Assembly (NCBI RefSeq): GCF_018332715.1
Contig: NZ_BOQP01000021.1
Location: 124,001 to 188,000, forward strand
DNA: 64,000 bases
Direction: 5' to 3'
From: Winogradskya consettensis
GTDB taxonomy: Bacteria; Actinomycetota; Actinomycetes; Mycobacteriales; Micromonosporaceae
Shown: piece after piece, positions 27,147 to 35,950 of the stretch
Position numbering within the stretch: the first letter of the stretch is position 1
Layout: every line of letters begins with the position of its first letter
Program-made: the position numbers and the translations under genes
Notes under the pieces: model-generated
Seen by the model: the letters and a program-made list of their open reading frames with translations, nothing else
The model's database searches: none
Told to the model about the DNA's origin: nothing

Positions 27147-27163
27147 ACGGAACCCAGTTCCGT
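27147..27163. promoter_or_regulatory. Perfect 7-bp-arm palindrome upstream of the hydrolase gene
   Basis: ACGGAAC (27147-27153) and GTTCCGT (27157-27163) are separated by three bases. A second core, CGTTAACG (27134-27141), lies next to it. The layout suits a TetR-like dimer covering the promoter of the 27085 gene; no regulator gene is adjacent. Confidence 0.5.
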
Positions 27164-27340
27164 TTGCCAAGGAGTTCGCTGTGATGTGATGCGCGCAACC
27201 GTTGACGAGAGGGCTGGCAAGAGCGGAAAGCTCCACGGGTGAGGATCGTGCCGCGACGAAGAAGCGCGCACCCCGCTCACGCTCGGCACAGGAGGAAGTT
27301 GTTCCCTGAGGGGCGCGACGGTGTACGGGGAGATGCCGCC

Positions 27341-27745
27341 GCGCGGAAGAAGAAACGGATGACATAAACCCGTGAGCTCGCCAAGATCGCGGAGTTGCCG
27401 GGGCCTGATCGCCCGCTGACCTGGCGATTCTCACCGCTGATCGAGGCCAACGCGTCGGGTCTCGCGCCGAAGCTCCAGCACGGGATGCCGCGTAGCCCCG
27501 GACGGAAGGTGCCCAGCCCAGGACGGGAAGGTCGCCTGCTTCTACCGGGCCGCGGACAAGTTCGAGGCCCGGTACGCGGCGCTGGGCTTCAACGGGGTAG
27601 CGAGCCTGGACGACGCCACCATGCTGCCGGCCGGCCGTCTTCGCCTTGACGAAACTGACCAGCGAGGACGCGATCAGGGATCGGCGCCCTGGTCGAAGGC
27701 GGCCAGTTGAAGAAGGCGGCTGGACAACGGCCGGTCCGACAGTGA
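27341..27745 (+). pseudogene. Decayed DUF1801 (YdhG-like) gene
   Basis: Four pieces in changing frames spell a DUF1801 protein: ELAKIAELPGPDRPL to LAPKLQHGMPR (from 27374), then DGKVACFYRAADKFEARYA and LGFNGVASLDDATMLP (from 27516, next frame), then VFALTKLTSEDAIR (from 27637), then ALVEGGQLKKAAG (from 27686). Each step needs a frameshift, and a TAA stops the frame just upstream of ELAKIAE. DUF1801 proteins are small and of unclear role. The order of fragments follows the intact family, so this is decay and not chance. The flanking 27180-27340 holds nothing else recognisable. Confidence 0.75.
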
Positions 27746-27806
27746 CACCCCGGGCGATGGCGGCCCCGCAAAGGGGAGCCGGCTAGAAAGGCAGCCCGAA
27801 ACGTTG

Positions 27807-27880
27807 CCCGGCTAGGACGGCAGCCCGGCTAGGACGGCAGCCCGGCTAGGACGGCAGCCCGGCTAGGACGGCAGCCCGGC
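27807..27880. repeat. 17-bp tandem repeat, 4 perfect copies plus part
   Basis: CCCGGCTAGGACGGCAG is repeated four times without change (27807-27874) with a six-base partial copy. Degenerate relatives (GGCAGCCCGG, GACAGCCCGG, GCGGCCCGGC) continue irregularly to about 28030, so the array was once longer. It lies just past the DUF1801 pseudogene and otherwise fills the gap to 28049. Confidence 0.95.
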
Positions 27881-28049
27881 CAGGGAAAGACAGCCCGGCG
27901 GGAGACAGCCTAGGAGACAACGCAGCCCGGTGAAGGACTAGGAAAACGCGGCCCGCAGGAGGCAGCCTGGGTAGGAGCGCGGCCCGGCAGAAAGGCGGCC
28001 TGGGTAGGGCATGCCAAGCAGCTAAGCGGCCGGGTCCAAGGGCGACCGG

Positions 28050-28406
28050 TCAGCGGCGGGCGAGGCGGCGTTCGCCGGAGGCGCCGGTGGCGTACGGCAG
28101 GTTGTAGTGGGCGTAGACGGCGGGTTCTTCGGCTGCGGTGAGTTCGCCGTCGGTGTCGATGGTGGGTGCGTCGGTGGCGAGCTTCTTGTCGTAGCGCACT
28201 CGGACTGCTTGGGGGGAGACCGTCGCGCCGTCGACGGGGACGAAGGCTAGGCGGTGGCGGCCTACGAAGCCGACTTTGACGGTGACGAAGGCGGGTTCGT
28301 CGGTGGCGGTGTCGACGTAGACCGCTTCGAGTTCACCGATCTTGGCGCCGTCGGGATCGATGACCTTTTCGCCGCGCCAGTCGCGCAGGTTTTCCGCTGG
28401 GAACAT
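28050..28406 (-). CDS. PRC-barrel domain protein
   Basis: The 118-residue protein starts AENLRDWRGEKVIDPDGAKIGELEAVYVD, the conserved opening of PRC-barrel domains (found in photosynthetic reaction-centre H subunits and in RimM), followed by the strand pattern AFVTVKVGFVGRHRLAFVPV. Such small actinobacterial proteins are of unknown role, possibly RNA- or protein-binding. A Tyr-containing tail (VYAHYNLPY) and a basic end complete it. It is divergent from the YCII-like gene, with a 71-base spacer holding a 12-bp direct repeat (GCGACAAACAAA twice). Confidence 0.85.
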   Translation of the reverse strand: MFPAENLRDWRGEKVIDPDGAKIGELEAVYVDTATDEPAFVTVKVGFVGRHRLAFVPVDGATVSPQAVRVRYDKKLATDAPTIDTDGELTAAEEPAVYAHYNLPYATGASGERRLARR

Positions 28407-28477
28407 GGCTTACGAGTGCCCAGCGTGGCGCGCGACAAACAAAGCGACAAACAAAAGGGCACGTTAACGTACGTGTC

Positions 28478-28804
28478 ATGGCGACTTTTGTGACGATCGG
28501 TTACGGCGATCAGAAGGGTTACGACCGTACGGAGGCCTCGGTGCGGGACGCTGCCCACGAGCACGACGCCCGCCTCAGGGAGACGGGCGTCGTGATGGGG
28601 ATCGCGGGGCCTCCGGTTCAGGTTCGCAATCCGGATGCGGCCGGCGTGAGGGTGGAGCAGGGTGCGTACCTGTCGTCGGGTCTTCCGATCGCGGGGTTCG
28701 CGCTGATCGAGGCGGATTCCCTTGATGAGGCGATCGGTCTCGCCTCGAAGTCGCCGTGCGCGGTGGCGCACGGCGTCATCGAAGTCTGGCCGTTACAAAC
28801 CTGA
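28478..28804 (+). CDS. YCII-related small protein
   Basis: This 108-residue protein has the ferredoxin-like YCII/DGPF pattern: FVTIGYGDQKGYD at the N-terminus, an H-x-x-x-R helix (HEHDARLRETGVVMG), then a beta strand GAYLSSGLPIAGFALIEADSLDEAIGLA region and an ending GVIEVWPL. YCII relatives include phenol or muconolactone-type enzymes and sigma-factor associated proteins; the reaction here is unknown. No Shine-Dalgarno site precedes the ATG; the palindrome ACGTTAACGT lies at 28461-28470. The gene ends where a tandem-repeat region begins. Confidence 0.75.
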   Translation: MATFVTIGYGDQKGYDRTEASVRDAAHEHDARLRETGVVMGIAGPPVQVRNPDAAGVRVEQGAYLSSGLPIAGFALIEADSLDEAIGLASKSPCAVAHGVIEVWPLQT

Positions 28805-28847
28805 GAAGACCTGGCCGTTGCAACCTGAGAAAGCTGGCCGTTGCAAC

Positions 28848-29029
28848 CTGAGCAAAGTCCGGCCTGTGCAGATCTGAGCAAAGTCCGGCCTGTGCAGATC
28901 TGAGCAAAGTCCGGCCTGTGCAGATCTGAGCAAAGTCCGGCCTGTGCAGATCTGAGCAAAGTCCGGCCGGCACAGACCCGAGCAAAGCCTGGCCGGCACA
29001 GACCTGAGTAAAGCCTGGCCGGCACAGAC
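28848..29029. repeat. 26-bp tandem repeat, 7 copies
   Basis: Seven consecutive 26-bp units (CTGAGCAAAGTCCGGCCTGT then GCAGAT) end 8 bases before the stop of the convergent lectin gene. The first four are identical; the last three share variants (GGCCGGCACAGAC). Two shorter, diverged copies (about 28800-28847) connect it to the end of the YCII gene. There are no spacers, so it is not a CRISPR array. Confidence 0.95.
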
Positions 29030-29036
29030 CTGGGGG

Positions 29037-31217
29037 CTACGGCCCGGCGACCAGGTATTCGACCTGGTGACCGCTGTTGACGGCGGCGCCCTTGCTGTTG
29101 ATGACGTGGGAGATAGTGCCTGTGCCGCCCAGGGAGACCGTGACCATGTCGGTGAACTTGATGCCGGTCTTGGCGGGGACCTCGAAGGCGTGGGCGTTGA
29201 CCACGGCGGGGTTGACGTTGAAGTAGGCGTAGCTGCCCAGACCCCATGCCTGGTGGTTGTTGACCGTGTCGGCGACCTTGTAGGCCGCCCAGCCCTGGGT
29301 GCTGCCGTTCATGTAGGCGGCCTGGTTCGGCGGGTCGTAGGGCATTTCGTTCTGGTAGAAGTAGGTGCGGCCGTTCTCGCCGTTCCAGATGGTCTGGTAC
29401 TGCTGGTAGTGCTCGACGAAGAGGCCGTAGAACGTGACGTCATCGCCGTTGACGATCAGGCCGTTGGCGGCGGTGTTGACGGTCCAGCCGACCGTGCCGC
29501 CGTTGCCGTGGTCGGCGCGCCAGATCCAGGCGTGGTCGCCGATGACGTCGTCGCTGTTGATCCGCAGGGACACCGTGGCCTTGCCGGCGATGGCGCCGCC
29601 GATGCGGAAGAACACGTCGGAGAGCACCGTCGGGTTGGCACTGTGGTCGGTCGCGGAGCCGTTCGGGCCGACCTCCATCAGGACCGGCGAGTTGGTGGTG
29701 CCTGCATCGATCAAGAGCCCTGCTACGCGTACGCCGTCCACGTCGGCGACGTTGACAGCCGTGACGCCGCCGTCGGGGACGAACGTCGCCAGGCCGAGGC
29801 CGAGCACGACGGTATTCGCGCGGGTGATGTTGAGGGGTGCGTTGAGGTGGTACGTCGCCGGGGTGACCAGGAGGTTCTTGCCGGACGCGAGCGCCGCGTT
29901 GATCGTCGCCGAGGTGTCGCCCGGTTTGACGATGTAGAACGTGCTGATCGGGAGCGAGGAGCCGGCGGGGGTGCCGGACGCCCAGGAGGTGCCGGTGGTG
30001 TTGCTGCGCACCGACGGGACGAACACCTGGTAGGCGCCGGCGGCGTCGACGTACAGGTAAGGCTTCTCGGCGATCTTCGGGGTCTGCCCGACGGTGGTGT
30101 AGGGCGGGCTCGGGAAGCTGTTCGCGGGGGCGCCCTGGTCGCCGACGAAGACCTGGTTCCAGTTGGAGCCGTTCCAGCTGCCCATCTGGGAGTTGCGGGT
30201 CAGCCACTGCTGCTGCGAGCCGGACTGGATCTGCCCGTCGATCTTGGTGTCGGACATGAAACCGCCGGAGGACCAGCCGCCGTCGGAGAGCGCGAGGTTG
30301 CCGCGGACGTGCATGCGGCGGTACGGCGCGGCCTGGGACACGGCCCAGCGGTCGAGGCCGTCACCGGGGGTGACGGAGAGACCCTCGGCGGAGCGCCAGA
30401 AGTTCTGGGTGGCGTTCTGCGAGCCGTCCGGCCACCAGTCGGCCTCGGCGTGGACGTGGCCGTTGATGGTGACGGCGTCCGGGGTGAGGCCGAGGCCGGC
30501 GACCTGGGTGAAGAAGCCGACGTTCGCGTCGACGTTGTAGGTGCCAGGCTTGAAGAGCAGCGCGTACCGCTGGGTGCCGAACTGGTTGCTGACCTGCTGG
30601 TTGAACACCGTCGTGAGCCGGGACTGGATCGTCGAGGCGGACATCGACGGGTCGAAGACCGACACGTTGGGGCCGAGGTCGGGGTTGTTGGGGTTGGGCG
30701 GCACGGTGGTGGGCGGGGAGGTGGGTGGCGTGGTGGCCCCGTTCACCGTCCACTTCTGGTTCGCGGAGCCCGTACACGTCCAGAGTTGAAGTTTTGCCCC
30801 GTCTGCCTGGTTGTTGTCCTTGATGTCGAGGCACTTGTTGGCCTTGACGTTGACCAGGTCGTGCGTCGAGGCGTTGTAGGTCCACTGCTGGCTGGTGAGC
30901 CCCGCGTAGCAGTCCCACATGTGGACGGCGGCGCCGTCGGTGGTGGCCCCGCCTGCGACGTCGAGGCACTTGCCGAGCGCCTTGAGCGACAGGTCGTCGC
31001 CGTACGTCCAGGTCTGGTTGGGGCCGGTGGAGCAGGCCCAGGTCTGCGGCAGGTTGCCGTTCGCAGTACTACCGTCGGTGACGTCGAGGCACTTGCCGTT
31101 GGCGGAGCTGACAACGCTGCCCGTGGTGGCGGCGAGCGCGCTGGTGACGCCGGCGATACCCAGGCCACCGACCACGACGGCCGGGACCAAAATCGCCAGT
31201 AAGCGGCGTTTCTTCAC
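29037..31217 (-). CDS. Secreted ricin-type lectin plus beta-helix protein
   Basis: The 726-residue protein has a Sec signal (KKRRLLAILVPAVVVGGLGI, cleavage after ALA near 29). Residues ~32-158 are a ricin-type beta-trefoil with three repeats: GKCLDVTDGS, GKCLDVAGGA, NKCLDIKDNN, each ending in a Q-x-W-like motif. A Pro/Thr linker leads to a long right-handed beta-helix with turns such as YRRMHVRGNLALSDGG and VAGLLIDAGTTNSPV. The helix resembles GH55/pectate-lyase-fold proteins; homologues are often labelled adenylyl cyclase, which nothing here supports. It probably acts on an extracellular polysaccharide, beside the alginate-lyase-like gene 62 bases upstream. Confidence 0.85.
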   Translation of the reverse strand: MKKRRLLAILVPAVVVGGLGIAGVTSALAATTGSVVSSANGKCLDVTDGSTANGNLPQTWACSTGPNQTWTYGDDLSLKALGKCLDVAGGATTDGAAVHMWDCYAGLTSQQWTYNASTHDLVNVKANKCLDIKDNNQADGAKLQLWTCTGSANQKWTVNGATTPPTSPPTTVPPNPNNPDLGPNVSVFDPSMSASTIQSRLTTVFNQQVSNQFGTQRYALLFKPGTYNVDANVGFFTQVAGLGLTPDAVTINGHVHAEADWWPDGSQNATQNFWRSAEGLSVTPGDGLDRWAVSQAAPYRRMHVRGNLALSDGGWSSGGFMSDTKIDGQIQSGSQQQWLTRNSQMGSWNGSNWNQVFVGDQGAPANSFPSPPYTTVGQTPKIAEKPYLYVDAAGAYQVFVPSVRSNTTGTSWASGTPAGSSLPISTFYIVKPGDTSATINAALASGKNLLVTPATYHLNAPLNITRANTVVLGLGLATFVPDGGVTAVNVADVDGVRVAGLLIDAGTTNSPVLMEVGPNGSATDHSANPTVLSDVFFRIGGAIAGKATVSLRINSDDVIGDHAWIWRADHGNGGTVGWTVNTAANGLIVNGDDVTFYGLFVEHYQQYQTIWNGENGRTYFYQNEMPYDPPNQAAYMNGSTQGWAAYKVADTVNNHQAWGLGSYAYFNVNPAVVNAHAFEVPAKTGIKFTDMVTVSLGGTGTISHVINSKGAAVNSGHQVEYLVAGP

Positions 31218-31279
31218 AAGAAGTCCTTACGCGAAGACGAAACAAGAAGGCGAAACAAGAAGACGGAACGAGAAGATGA

Positions 31280-32482
31280 TCAGGCGGGGTTGTCGGCGTG
31301 GGTGAGCGTCTCCCAGGCCACGAACAGGTTGTTGGTGCCCTGGGGACGCTTGGCCTCGGTGTAGATCTGCGTGTTGCTCATCGCGATGCCGAGCCGGTTG
31401 TGCAGGGCGTTGTACGCGACCTCGCTGATCGGGCCGAGCCCCTTGGTGACGGTGCCGCCGCAGATGTTCGACGGGACGGCCGTGCCGTTCTCGAACTTGG
31501 TGTGGAAGCCCAGCGCGTGCCGAAGCCGGTCCTGCAGTTCGGGGTAGAGGTCGCCGCCCTGGATGCGGGTGGTCTCGGCGACGTGCGAGATGGCCGAGAT
31601 GCCGTAACCGGTGTGGACGAAGTCGCGGCAGGTCTCCTGCGCGAGCCCGTCGACGAACGTGCTCTGGCCCTGCCAGTAGCTGATCAGCTCGGACGGTGTG
31701 TCGACGCTGCCGACCGGCGGGTACTTCGGCTGCGAGCCGTCCGCGGCGATGTAGATGTACGCGGCGGCGCGCGCCCGGAAGCGGGTGATGGCGCGGTCGT
31801 AGCTGGTCCGGTCGTCGAGGAAGACGGAGATGCCGACGGCGGCCTCCATCATCGACAGCTCCCAGTTGCCGTTGCTCGAACTGCCGGCGATCACGGTGGG
31901 CAGGTAGACGTTGCGCAGCATGGTCGCGAACCGGGCCTGGTTGGGCCAGCTGGAGTACGTGTACTTGATGATCTCGGCGGCGCGCGGCCAGACCGAGCCG
32001 GCCCAGCCCGTCTGCAGCGGCGCGTTGCTGTTGGTGTGCGAGGTGATGCTCGCCGACCACGCGTCCATCAGGGCGATCGACTTCTGGGCGTACGCCGCAT
32101 TGCCCGTGATGTACCACGCGAGCGCATCGGTGTACGCGGCGATCGCGTCCTCGCGCTCGTCGGTGCAGCCGTTGTTCGGGTTGGAGTAGGAGCCGCACTC
32201 GACGACGGCGCGTGGGGCGGGGGTGCGCGACAGGGACGCGTACTTGCTGGCCAGCATCTGGTTGTAGGCACCGAGCCAGGGCTGCGCGCCCGCGTTGACC
32301 TTGCCCTTGACGAAGTCGAGCTGGGCCCGGCTCAGCATGACGCCGGGGTGAGCGAAGACGGCAGCGGCCTTGACCGTGGGAGCCGTGTCCGCGTGCGCGA
32401 CAAATCGCACGCCGACCGAGGCGACGAGGGCGAGAGCGACCGTGCCGACCGCCAGGAGGGCACGACGTGGGGATCTCTTCAT
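31280..32482 (-). CDS. Secreted alginate-lyase-family protein
   Basis: The 400-residue protein has a signal peptide (SPRRALLAVGTVALALVASVG; cleavage near 32) and an all-helical alginate_lyase (PF05426) toroid. Landmarks are HPGVMLSRAQLDFVKGKV, DALAWYITGNAAYAQKSI, NGNWELSMMEAAVGISVFLDD and GGDLYPELQDRLRHALGFH. Family members cleave uronic-acid polysaccharides by beta-elimination; whether this one acts on alginate is not shown. It lies upstream of the lectin/beta-helix gene on the same strand (62-base gap), suggesting a small polysaccharide-degrading unit. The 167 bases upstream contain direct AACTTAAGG/AACTAAGG elements that could be control sites. Confidence 0.85.
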   Translation of the reverse strand: MKRSPRRALLAVGTVALALVASVGVRFVAHADTAPTVKAAAVFAHPGVMLSRAQLDFVKGKVNAGAQPWLGAYNQMLASKYASLSRTPAPRAVVECGSYSNPNNGCTDEREDAIAAYTDALAWYITGNAAYAQKSIALMDAWSASITSHTNSNAPLQTGWAGSVWPRAAEIIKYTYSSWPNQARFATMLRNVYLPTVIAGSSSNGNWELSMMEAAVGISVFLDDRTSYDRAITRFRARAAAYIYIAADGSQPKYPPVGSVDTPSELISYWQGQSTFVDGLAQETCRDFVHTGYGISAISHVAETTRIQGGDLYPELQDRLRHALGFHTKFENGTAVPSNICGGTVTKGLGPISEVAYNALHNRLGIAMSNTQIYTEAKRPQGTNNLFVAWETLTHADNPA

Positions 32483-32649
32483 GAAGTTAGCTCCGGAATG
32501 TGGGGGGCGAACCGGAAAGGGGGTTAACAGTTAAGAACTTGAACTAAGGCGTAGTCAATACACATCGATGAACTTAAGGATGACGAAAGGTTCGCCACGA
32601 CACGTTCCGTCGCGCGCATGACACGTGGAATACAGGGGACTGCGCAAGC

Positions 32650-35028
32650 ATGGAACCCATGACCGAGTCAACCGTGCAGGGCCCGCTCACCGACGGTGAG
32701 CTGGACCGGCTGAACGCGTACTGGCGTGCCGCGAACTACCTGACCGTCGGGCAGATCTATCTGATGGACAATCCCCTGCTGCGCGAGAAGCTGACACCGG
32801 AGAACGTGAAACCCCGGCTCCTCGGGCACTGGGGCACCAGCCCGGGCCTCAACCTGATCTACGCGCACGCCAACCGGCAGATCGTCAGCCGCGATCTCGA
32901 CGCGATCTACGTGATCGGGCCGGGGCACGGCGGCCCGGCGATCGTCGCCAACACCTGGCTGGAGGGTACGTACAGCGAGCTCTACCCGTCGATCAGCCGC
33001 GATGCGCCGGGCATGCAGCGGCTGTTCAAGCAGTTCTCGTTCCCCGGCGGCATCCCCAGCCACGTCGCCCCCGAGGTGCCCGGTTCCATCCACGAGGGTG
33101 GCGAGCTCGGTTACTCGCTGATGCACGCGTACGGTGCCGCGTTCGACAATCCCGACCTGGTGGTCTTCTGCGTGGTGGGCGACGGGGAGGCCGAGACGGG
33201 CCCGCTCGCGGCGAGCTGGCTGTCCAACGCGTTCCTCAACCCGGCCCGCGACGGTGCCGTCCTGCCGATCCTGCACCTCAACGGCTGGAAGATCGCCAAC
33301 CCGACGGTCCTCGACCGGATCCCCGGCGGTGACCTGCAGTCCTACCTGCGCGGCGTGGGCTACGAGCCGATCCTCATGGAGGGCGACGACCCCACCCTGG
33401 TGCACCAGGCGATGGCCGCCGCGATGGATCGGTGCCTCGACACGATCAAGGACATCCAGGACCACGCCCGTGGCACCGGTGACGGCACGCGACCCCGCTG
33501 GCCCATGATCATTATGCGTACGCCGAAGGGGTGGACCGGCCCGAAGGAGGTCGACGGGAAGCCTGTCGAGGGCACGTTCCGCGCGCACCAGGTGCCGCTG
33601 TCCAACCCGCACGGCAACGCGGAGCACCTGGAGCAGCTCGAGAGCTGGCTCCGGTCGTACCGTCCGGAGGAGTTGTTCGACGAGGACGGCGTACCCATCG
33701 GTGAGTTGTTGTCTTTGCCACCCACGGGAACCCGGCGGATGAGCGCCAACCCGCACGCCAACGGGGGTGAACTGCTGCGTGACCTGGTGCTTCCGGACTT
33801 CCGGGACTACGCGGTCGACGTCGAGAAGCCCGGCGCCCCGCAGGTCGAGGCCACCCACGTCCTGGGCGACTGGCTGCGCGACGTGATCCGCGCCAACCCG
33901 GACCGGTTCCGTCTGTTCGGCCCGGACGAGGTCGCCTCCAACCGCCTGCAGTCGGCGTTCGAGGTGACCGACCGTGCCTGGGCCGCCCGCACCACCCCGC
34001 TCGACGACCACGAGTCCCCCGAGGGACGGGTCATGGAGGTCCTCAGCGAGCACCTGTGCGAGGGCTGGCTCGAGGGTTACCTGCTCACCGGGCGGCACGG
34101 CCTGTTCACGAGCTACGAGGCGTTCATCCACGTGGTCGACTCGATGGTCAACCAGCACGCCAAGTGGCTCAAGACCAGCCGTCGCATCCCGTGGCGGCGC
34201 CCGATCGCGTCCCTGAACTACCTGCTCTCCAGCCACGTGTGGCGCCAGGACCACAACGGCTTCAGCCACCAGGACCCCGGCTTCATCGACCACATGGTCA
34301 ACAAGAAGGCCGAAGTGGTCCGCATCTACCTGCCGCCGGACGCGAACACCCTGCTCTCGACGATGGACCACTGCCTGCGCAGCCGGCACTACATCAACGT
34401 CGTCGTCGCCGGCAAGCAGCCCGCCCCGAGCTGGCTGACGATGGCCGAGGCGGACCTGCACTGCCGCCGCGGCCTGGGCATCTGGGACTGGGCCAGCACC
34501 GACGCGGACACCGAGCCGGATGTCGTGATGGCGTGCGCGGGTGACGTACCCACCATGGAAGCTCTCGCCGCCACCGACCTGTTGCGCAAGCACCTGCCGG
34601 ACCTCAAGGTCCGGTTCGTCAATGTCGTCGACCTGATGCGCCTGCAGCCGGTCTCGGAGCACCCGCACGGCCTGACCGACAACGAGTTCGACACCGTGTT
34701 CACCACGGACAAGCCGGTCGTATTCGCCTATCACGGCTACCCGACCCTGATCCACCGGCTGACCTACAAGCGCACCAACCACGCCAACTTCCACGTCCGC
34801 GGCTACAAGGAGGAAGGCACCACGACCACGCCGTTCGACATGGTGATGCTCAACGACCTCGACCGCTACAAACTGGTCATCGACGTGATCGACCGCGTCG
34901 ACGGCCTCGGCTCCCGCGCCGCCCACCTGCGCCAGCAGATGATCGACGCCCGCGAGGAGTGCCGCGAATACACCCGCGAGCACGGCGAGGACGACCCCCG
35001 CGTCGCCGACTGGACCTGGCCCGCCTAA
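32650..35028 (+). CDS. xfp: Phosphoketolase (xylulose 5-phosphate/fructose 6-phosphate)
   Basis: The 792-residue length is standard for Xfp, a thiamine-diphosphate enzyme that splits xylulose 5-phosphate or fructose 6-phosphate with phosphate to yield acetyl phosphate. Clear landmarks are GHWGTSPGLNLIYAHANR, YVIGPGHGGPA, GDGEAETGPLA (diphosphate-binding region), LHLNGWKIANPT, FTSYEAFIHVVDSMVNQHAKW and RHYINVVVAGKQPAPSWL. The ATG at 32650 has AGGGGA upstream; a second ATG is at 32659. It is transcribed divergently from the alginate-lyase gene and followed by a strong hairpin. No acetate kinase is adjacent. Confidence 0.97.
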   Translation: MEPMTESTVQGPLTDGELDRLNAYWRAANYLTVGQIYLMDNPLLREKLTPENVKPRLLGHWGTSPGLNLIYAHANRQIVSRDLDAIYVIGPGHGGPAIVANTWLEGTYSELYPSISRDAPGMQRLFKQFSFPGGIPSHVAPEVPGSIHEGGELGYSLMHAYGAAFDNPDLVVFCVVGDGEAETGPLAASWLSNAFLNPARDGAVLPILHLNGWKIANPTVLDRIPGGDLQSYLRGVGYEPILMEGDDPTLVHQAMAAAMDRCLDTIKDIQDHARGTGDGTRPRWPMIIMRTPKGWTGPKEVDGKPVEGTFRAHQVPLSNPHGNAEHLEQLESWLRSYRPEELFDEDGVPIGELLSLPPTGTRRMSANPHANGGELLRDLVLPDFRDYAVDVEKPGAPQVEATHVLGDWLRDVIRANPDRFRLFGPDEVASNRLQSAFEVTDRAWAARTTPLDDHESPEGRVMEVLSEHLCEGWLEGYLLTGRHGLFTSYEAFIHVVDSMVNQHAKWLKTSRRIPWRRPIASLNYLLSSHVWRQDHNGFSHQDPGFIDHMVNKKAEVVRIYLPPDANTLLSTMDHCLRSRHYINVVVAGKQPAPSWLTMAEADLHCRRGLGIWDWASTDADTEPDVVMACAGDVPTMEALAATDLLRKHLPDLKVRFVNVVDLMRLQPVSEHPHGLTDNEFDTVFTTDKPVVFAYHGYPTLIHRLTYKRTNHANFHVRGYKEEGTTTTPFDMVMLNDLDRYKLVIDVIDRVDGLGSRAAHLRQQMIDAREECREYTREHGEDDPRVADWTWPA

Positions 35029-35046
35029 CGCTGGGTGAACGGCAGG

Positions 35047-35073
35047 CCCCGGCCGTCCATGCGGCGGCCGGGG
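35047..35073 (+). terminator. GC-rich hairpin after the phosphoketolase gene
   Basis: CCCCGGCCG (35047-35055) pairs perfectly with CGGCCGGGG (35065-35073), 19 bases past the xfp stop, with a 9-base loop and no T-run. Confidence 0.7.
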
Positions 35074-35078
35074 ATGGT

Positions 35079-35091
35079 GAACAATTTGTTC
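35079..35091. promoter_or_regulatory. Perfect palindrome before the hydrolase gene
   Basis: GAACAA and TTGTTC flank a single T, an A/T-rich palindrome in GC-rich surroundings, 24 bases before the hydrolase start. It may be an operator or overlap the promoter. Confidence 0.4.
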
Positions 35092-35115
35092 CGTGGGTGG
35101 TTACGCCAGATGGGT

Positions 35116-35820
35116 ATGTCCGACCTACTGCTGATTCACGGATTGACGTACGACCACCGCGCCTGGACTCCGCTCCGGAAGCACCTCGACCCCGGCCGCC
35201 GCGTGCTGGCCGTCGACCTGCCCGGTCACGGCAGCTCACCGCGCCGTGACGCCTACCCTCTCACCGACCTCATCGCCGCCGTCCACGAGCAGGTCACCGC
35301 CGCCGGACTCATCGAACCCGTGGTCGTGGGACATTCGGCCGGGGCGATCATCGCCGGCGCCTACGCGGCCCGCTATCCCGCGGCGGCCGTGGTCAACATC
35401 GACCAGATGCTGCTCCCGGGGCCGTTCTTCGCGGTCGTCCGCACCGCCGAGCCGCAGTTGCGGGGCCCGCGCTGGCGTGAATTCTGGGAGCGGATGCTGG
35501 CCGGCATGGGCATCGAGTCGCTGCCCGATGATGCCCGCAAGCTCGTGGAGACCGCGACGGACCCCCGGCAGGACCTCCTGCTCGGCTACTGGGACGAGAT
35601 CCTCCGCGAGACCGACGAGCAGATCCGTGAGAACCGGCTGCGGGAACTGCGCGCCATCGCGAGCAAGGGAATCCCGTACCACTGGGTGAATGCGAGTGAG
35701 CCACCTACGGCGTACCTGCGATGGCTGCGGTCCGTCCTGCCGCAGGCAGAGGTCACCGTCGTGCCGGGCGGCCACTTCCCGCACATCGCGGACCCCGCCG
35801 CCGTCGCCGCAATGCTATGA
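35116..35820 (+). CDS. Alpha/beta hydrolase
   Basis: From ATG 35116 the protein begins SDLLLIHGLTYDHRAW, the usual HG oxyanion opening of the family; the frame is open to 35035, but the additional 27 residues are outside the fold. VAVDLPGHGSS and EPVVVGHSAGAIIAGAYA (nucleophile Ser near 76) and a late VPGGHFPHIADP (His) complete the catalytic elements. The length is 234 residues. Small esterases and haloperoxidase-like enzymes share this pattern, so the substrate is open. It lies alone, behind the xfp terminator and a palindrome. Confidence 0.82.
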   Translation: MSDLLLIHGLTYDHRAWTPLRKHLDPGRRVLAVDLPGHGSSPRRDAYPLTDLIAAVHEQVTAAGLIEPVVVGHSAGAIIAGAYAARYPAAAVVNIDQMLLPGPFFAVVRTAEPQLRGPRWREFWERMLAGMGIESLPDDARKLVETATDPRQDLLLGYWDEILRETDEQIRENRLRELRAIASKGIPYHWVNASEPPTAYLRWLRSVLPQAEVTVVPGGHFPHIADPAAVAAML

Positions 35821-35950
35821 GGACACCCGCGCTATGTCTTGAACGACAGGTTGATGGGCCCTGGCTCACTTTTGGTGGACTCATCACGCGTGGTGACGAC
35901 CGGCCTGGGGCAGATCGCGCGTTGTCTGCGGCAGAAGAGGGCATGTGATC

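Noticed and set aside
28848..29029. Possible CRISPR array
   Set aside because: Units are contiguous 26-bp tandem copies with no unique spacers and no cas genes nearby. The arrays at 17477, 20928, 27807 and 63803 fail for the same reason.
28776..29247. Minus-strand repeat protein over the 26-bp array
   Set aside because: The period is not a multiple of three, so the frame cycles through different peptides, and it overlaps the lectin gene out of frame.
29037..31217. Adenylyl cyclase annotation
   Set aside because: Homologues are often labelled this way, but no cyclase catalytic motif is visible; the protein is a lectin plus beta-helix.
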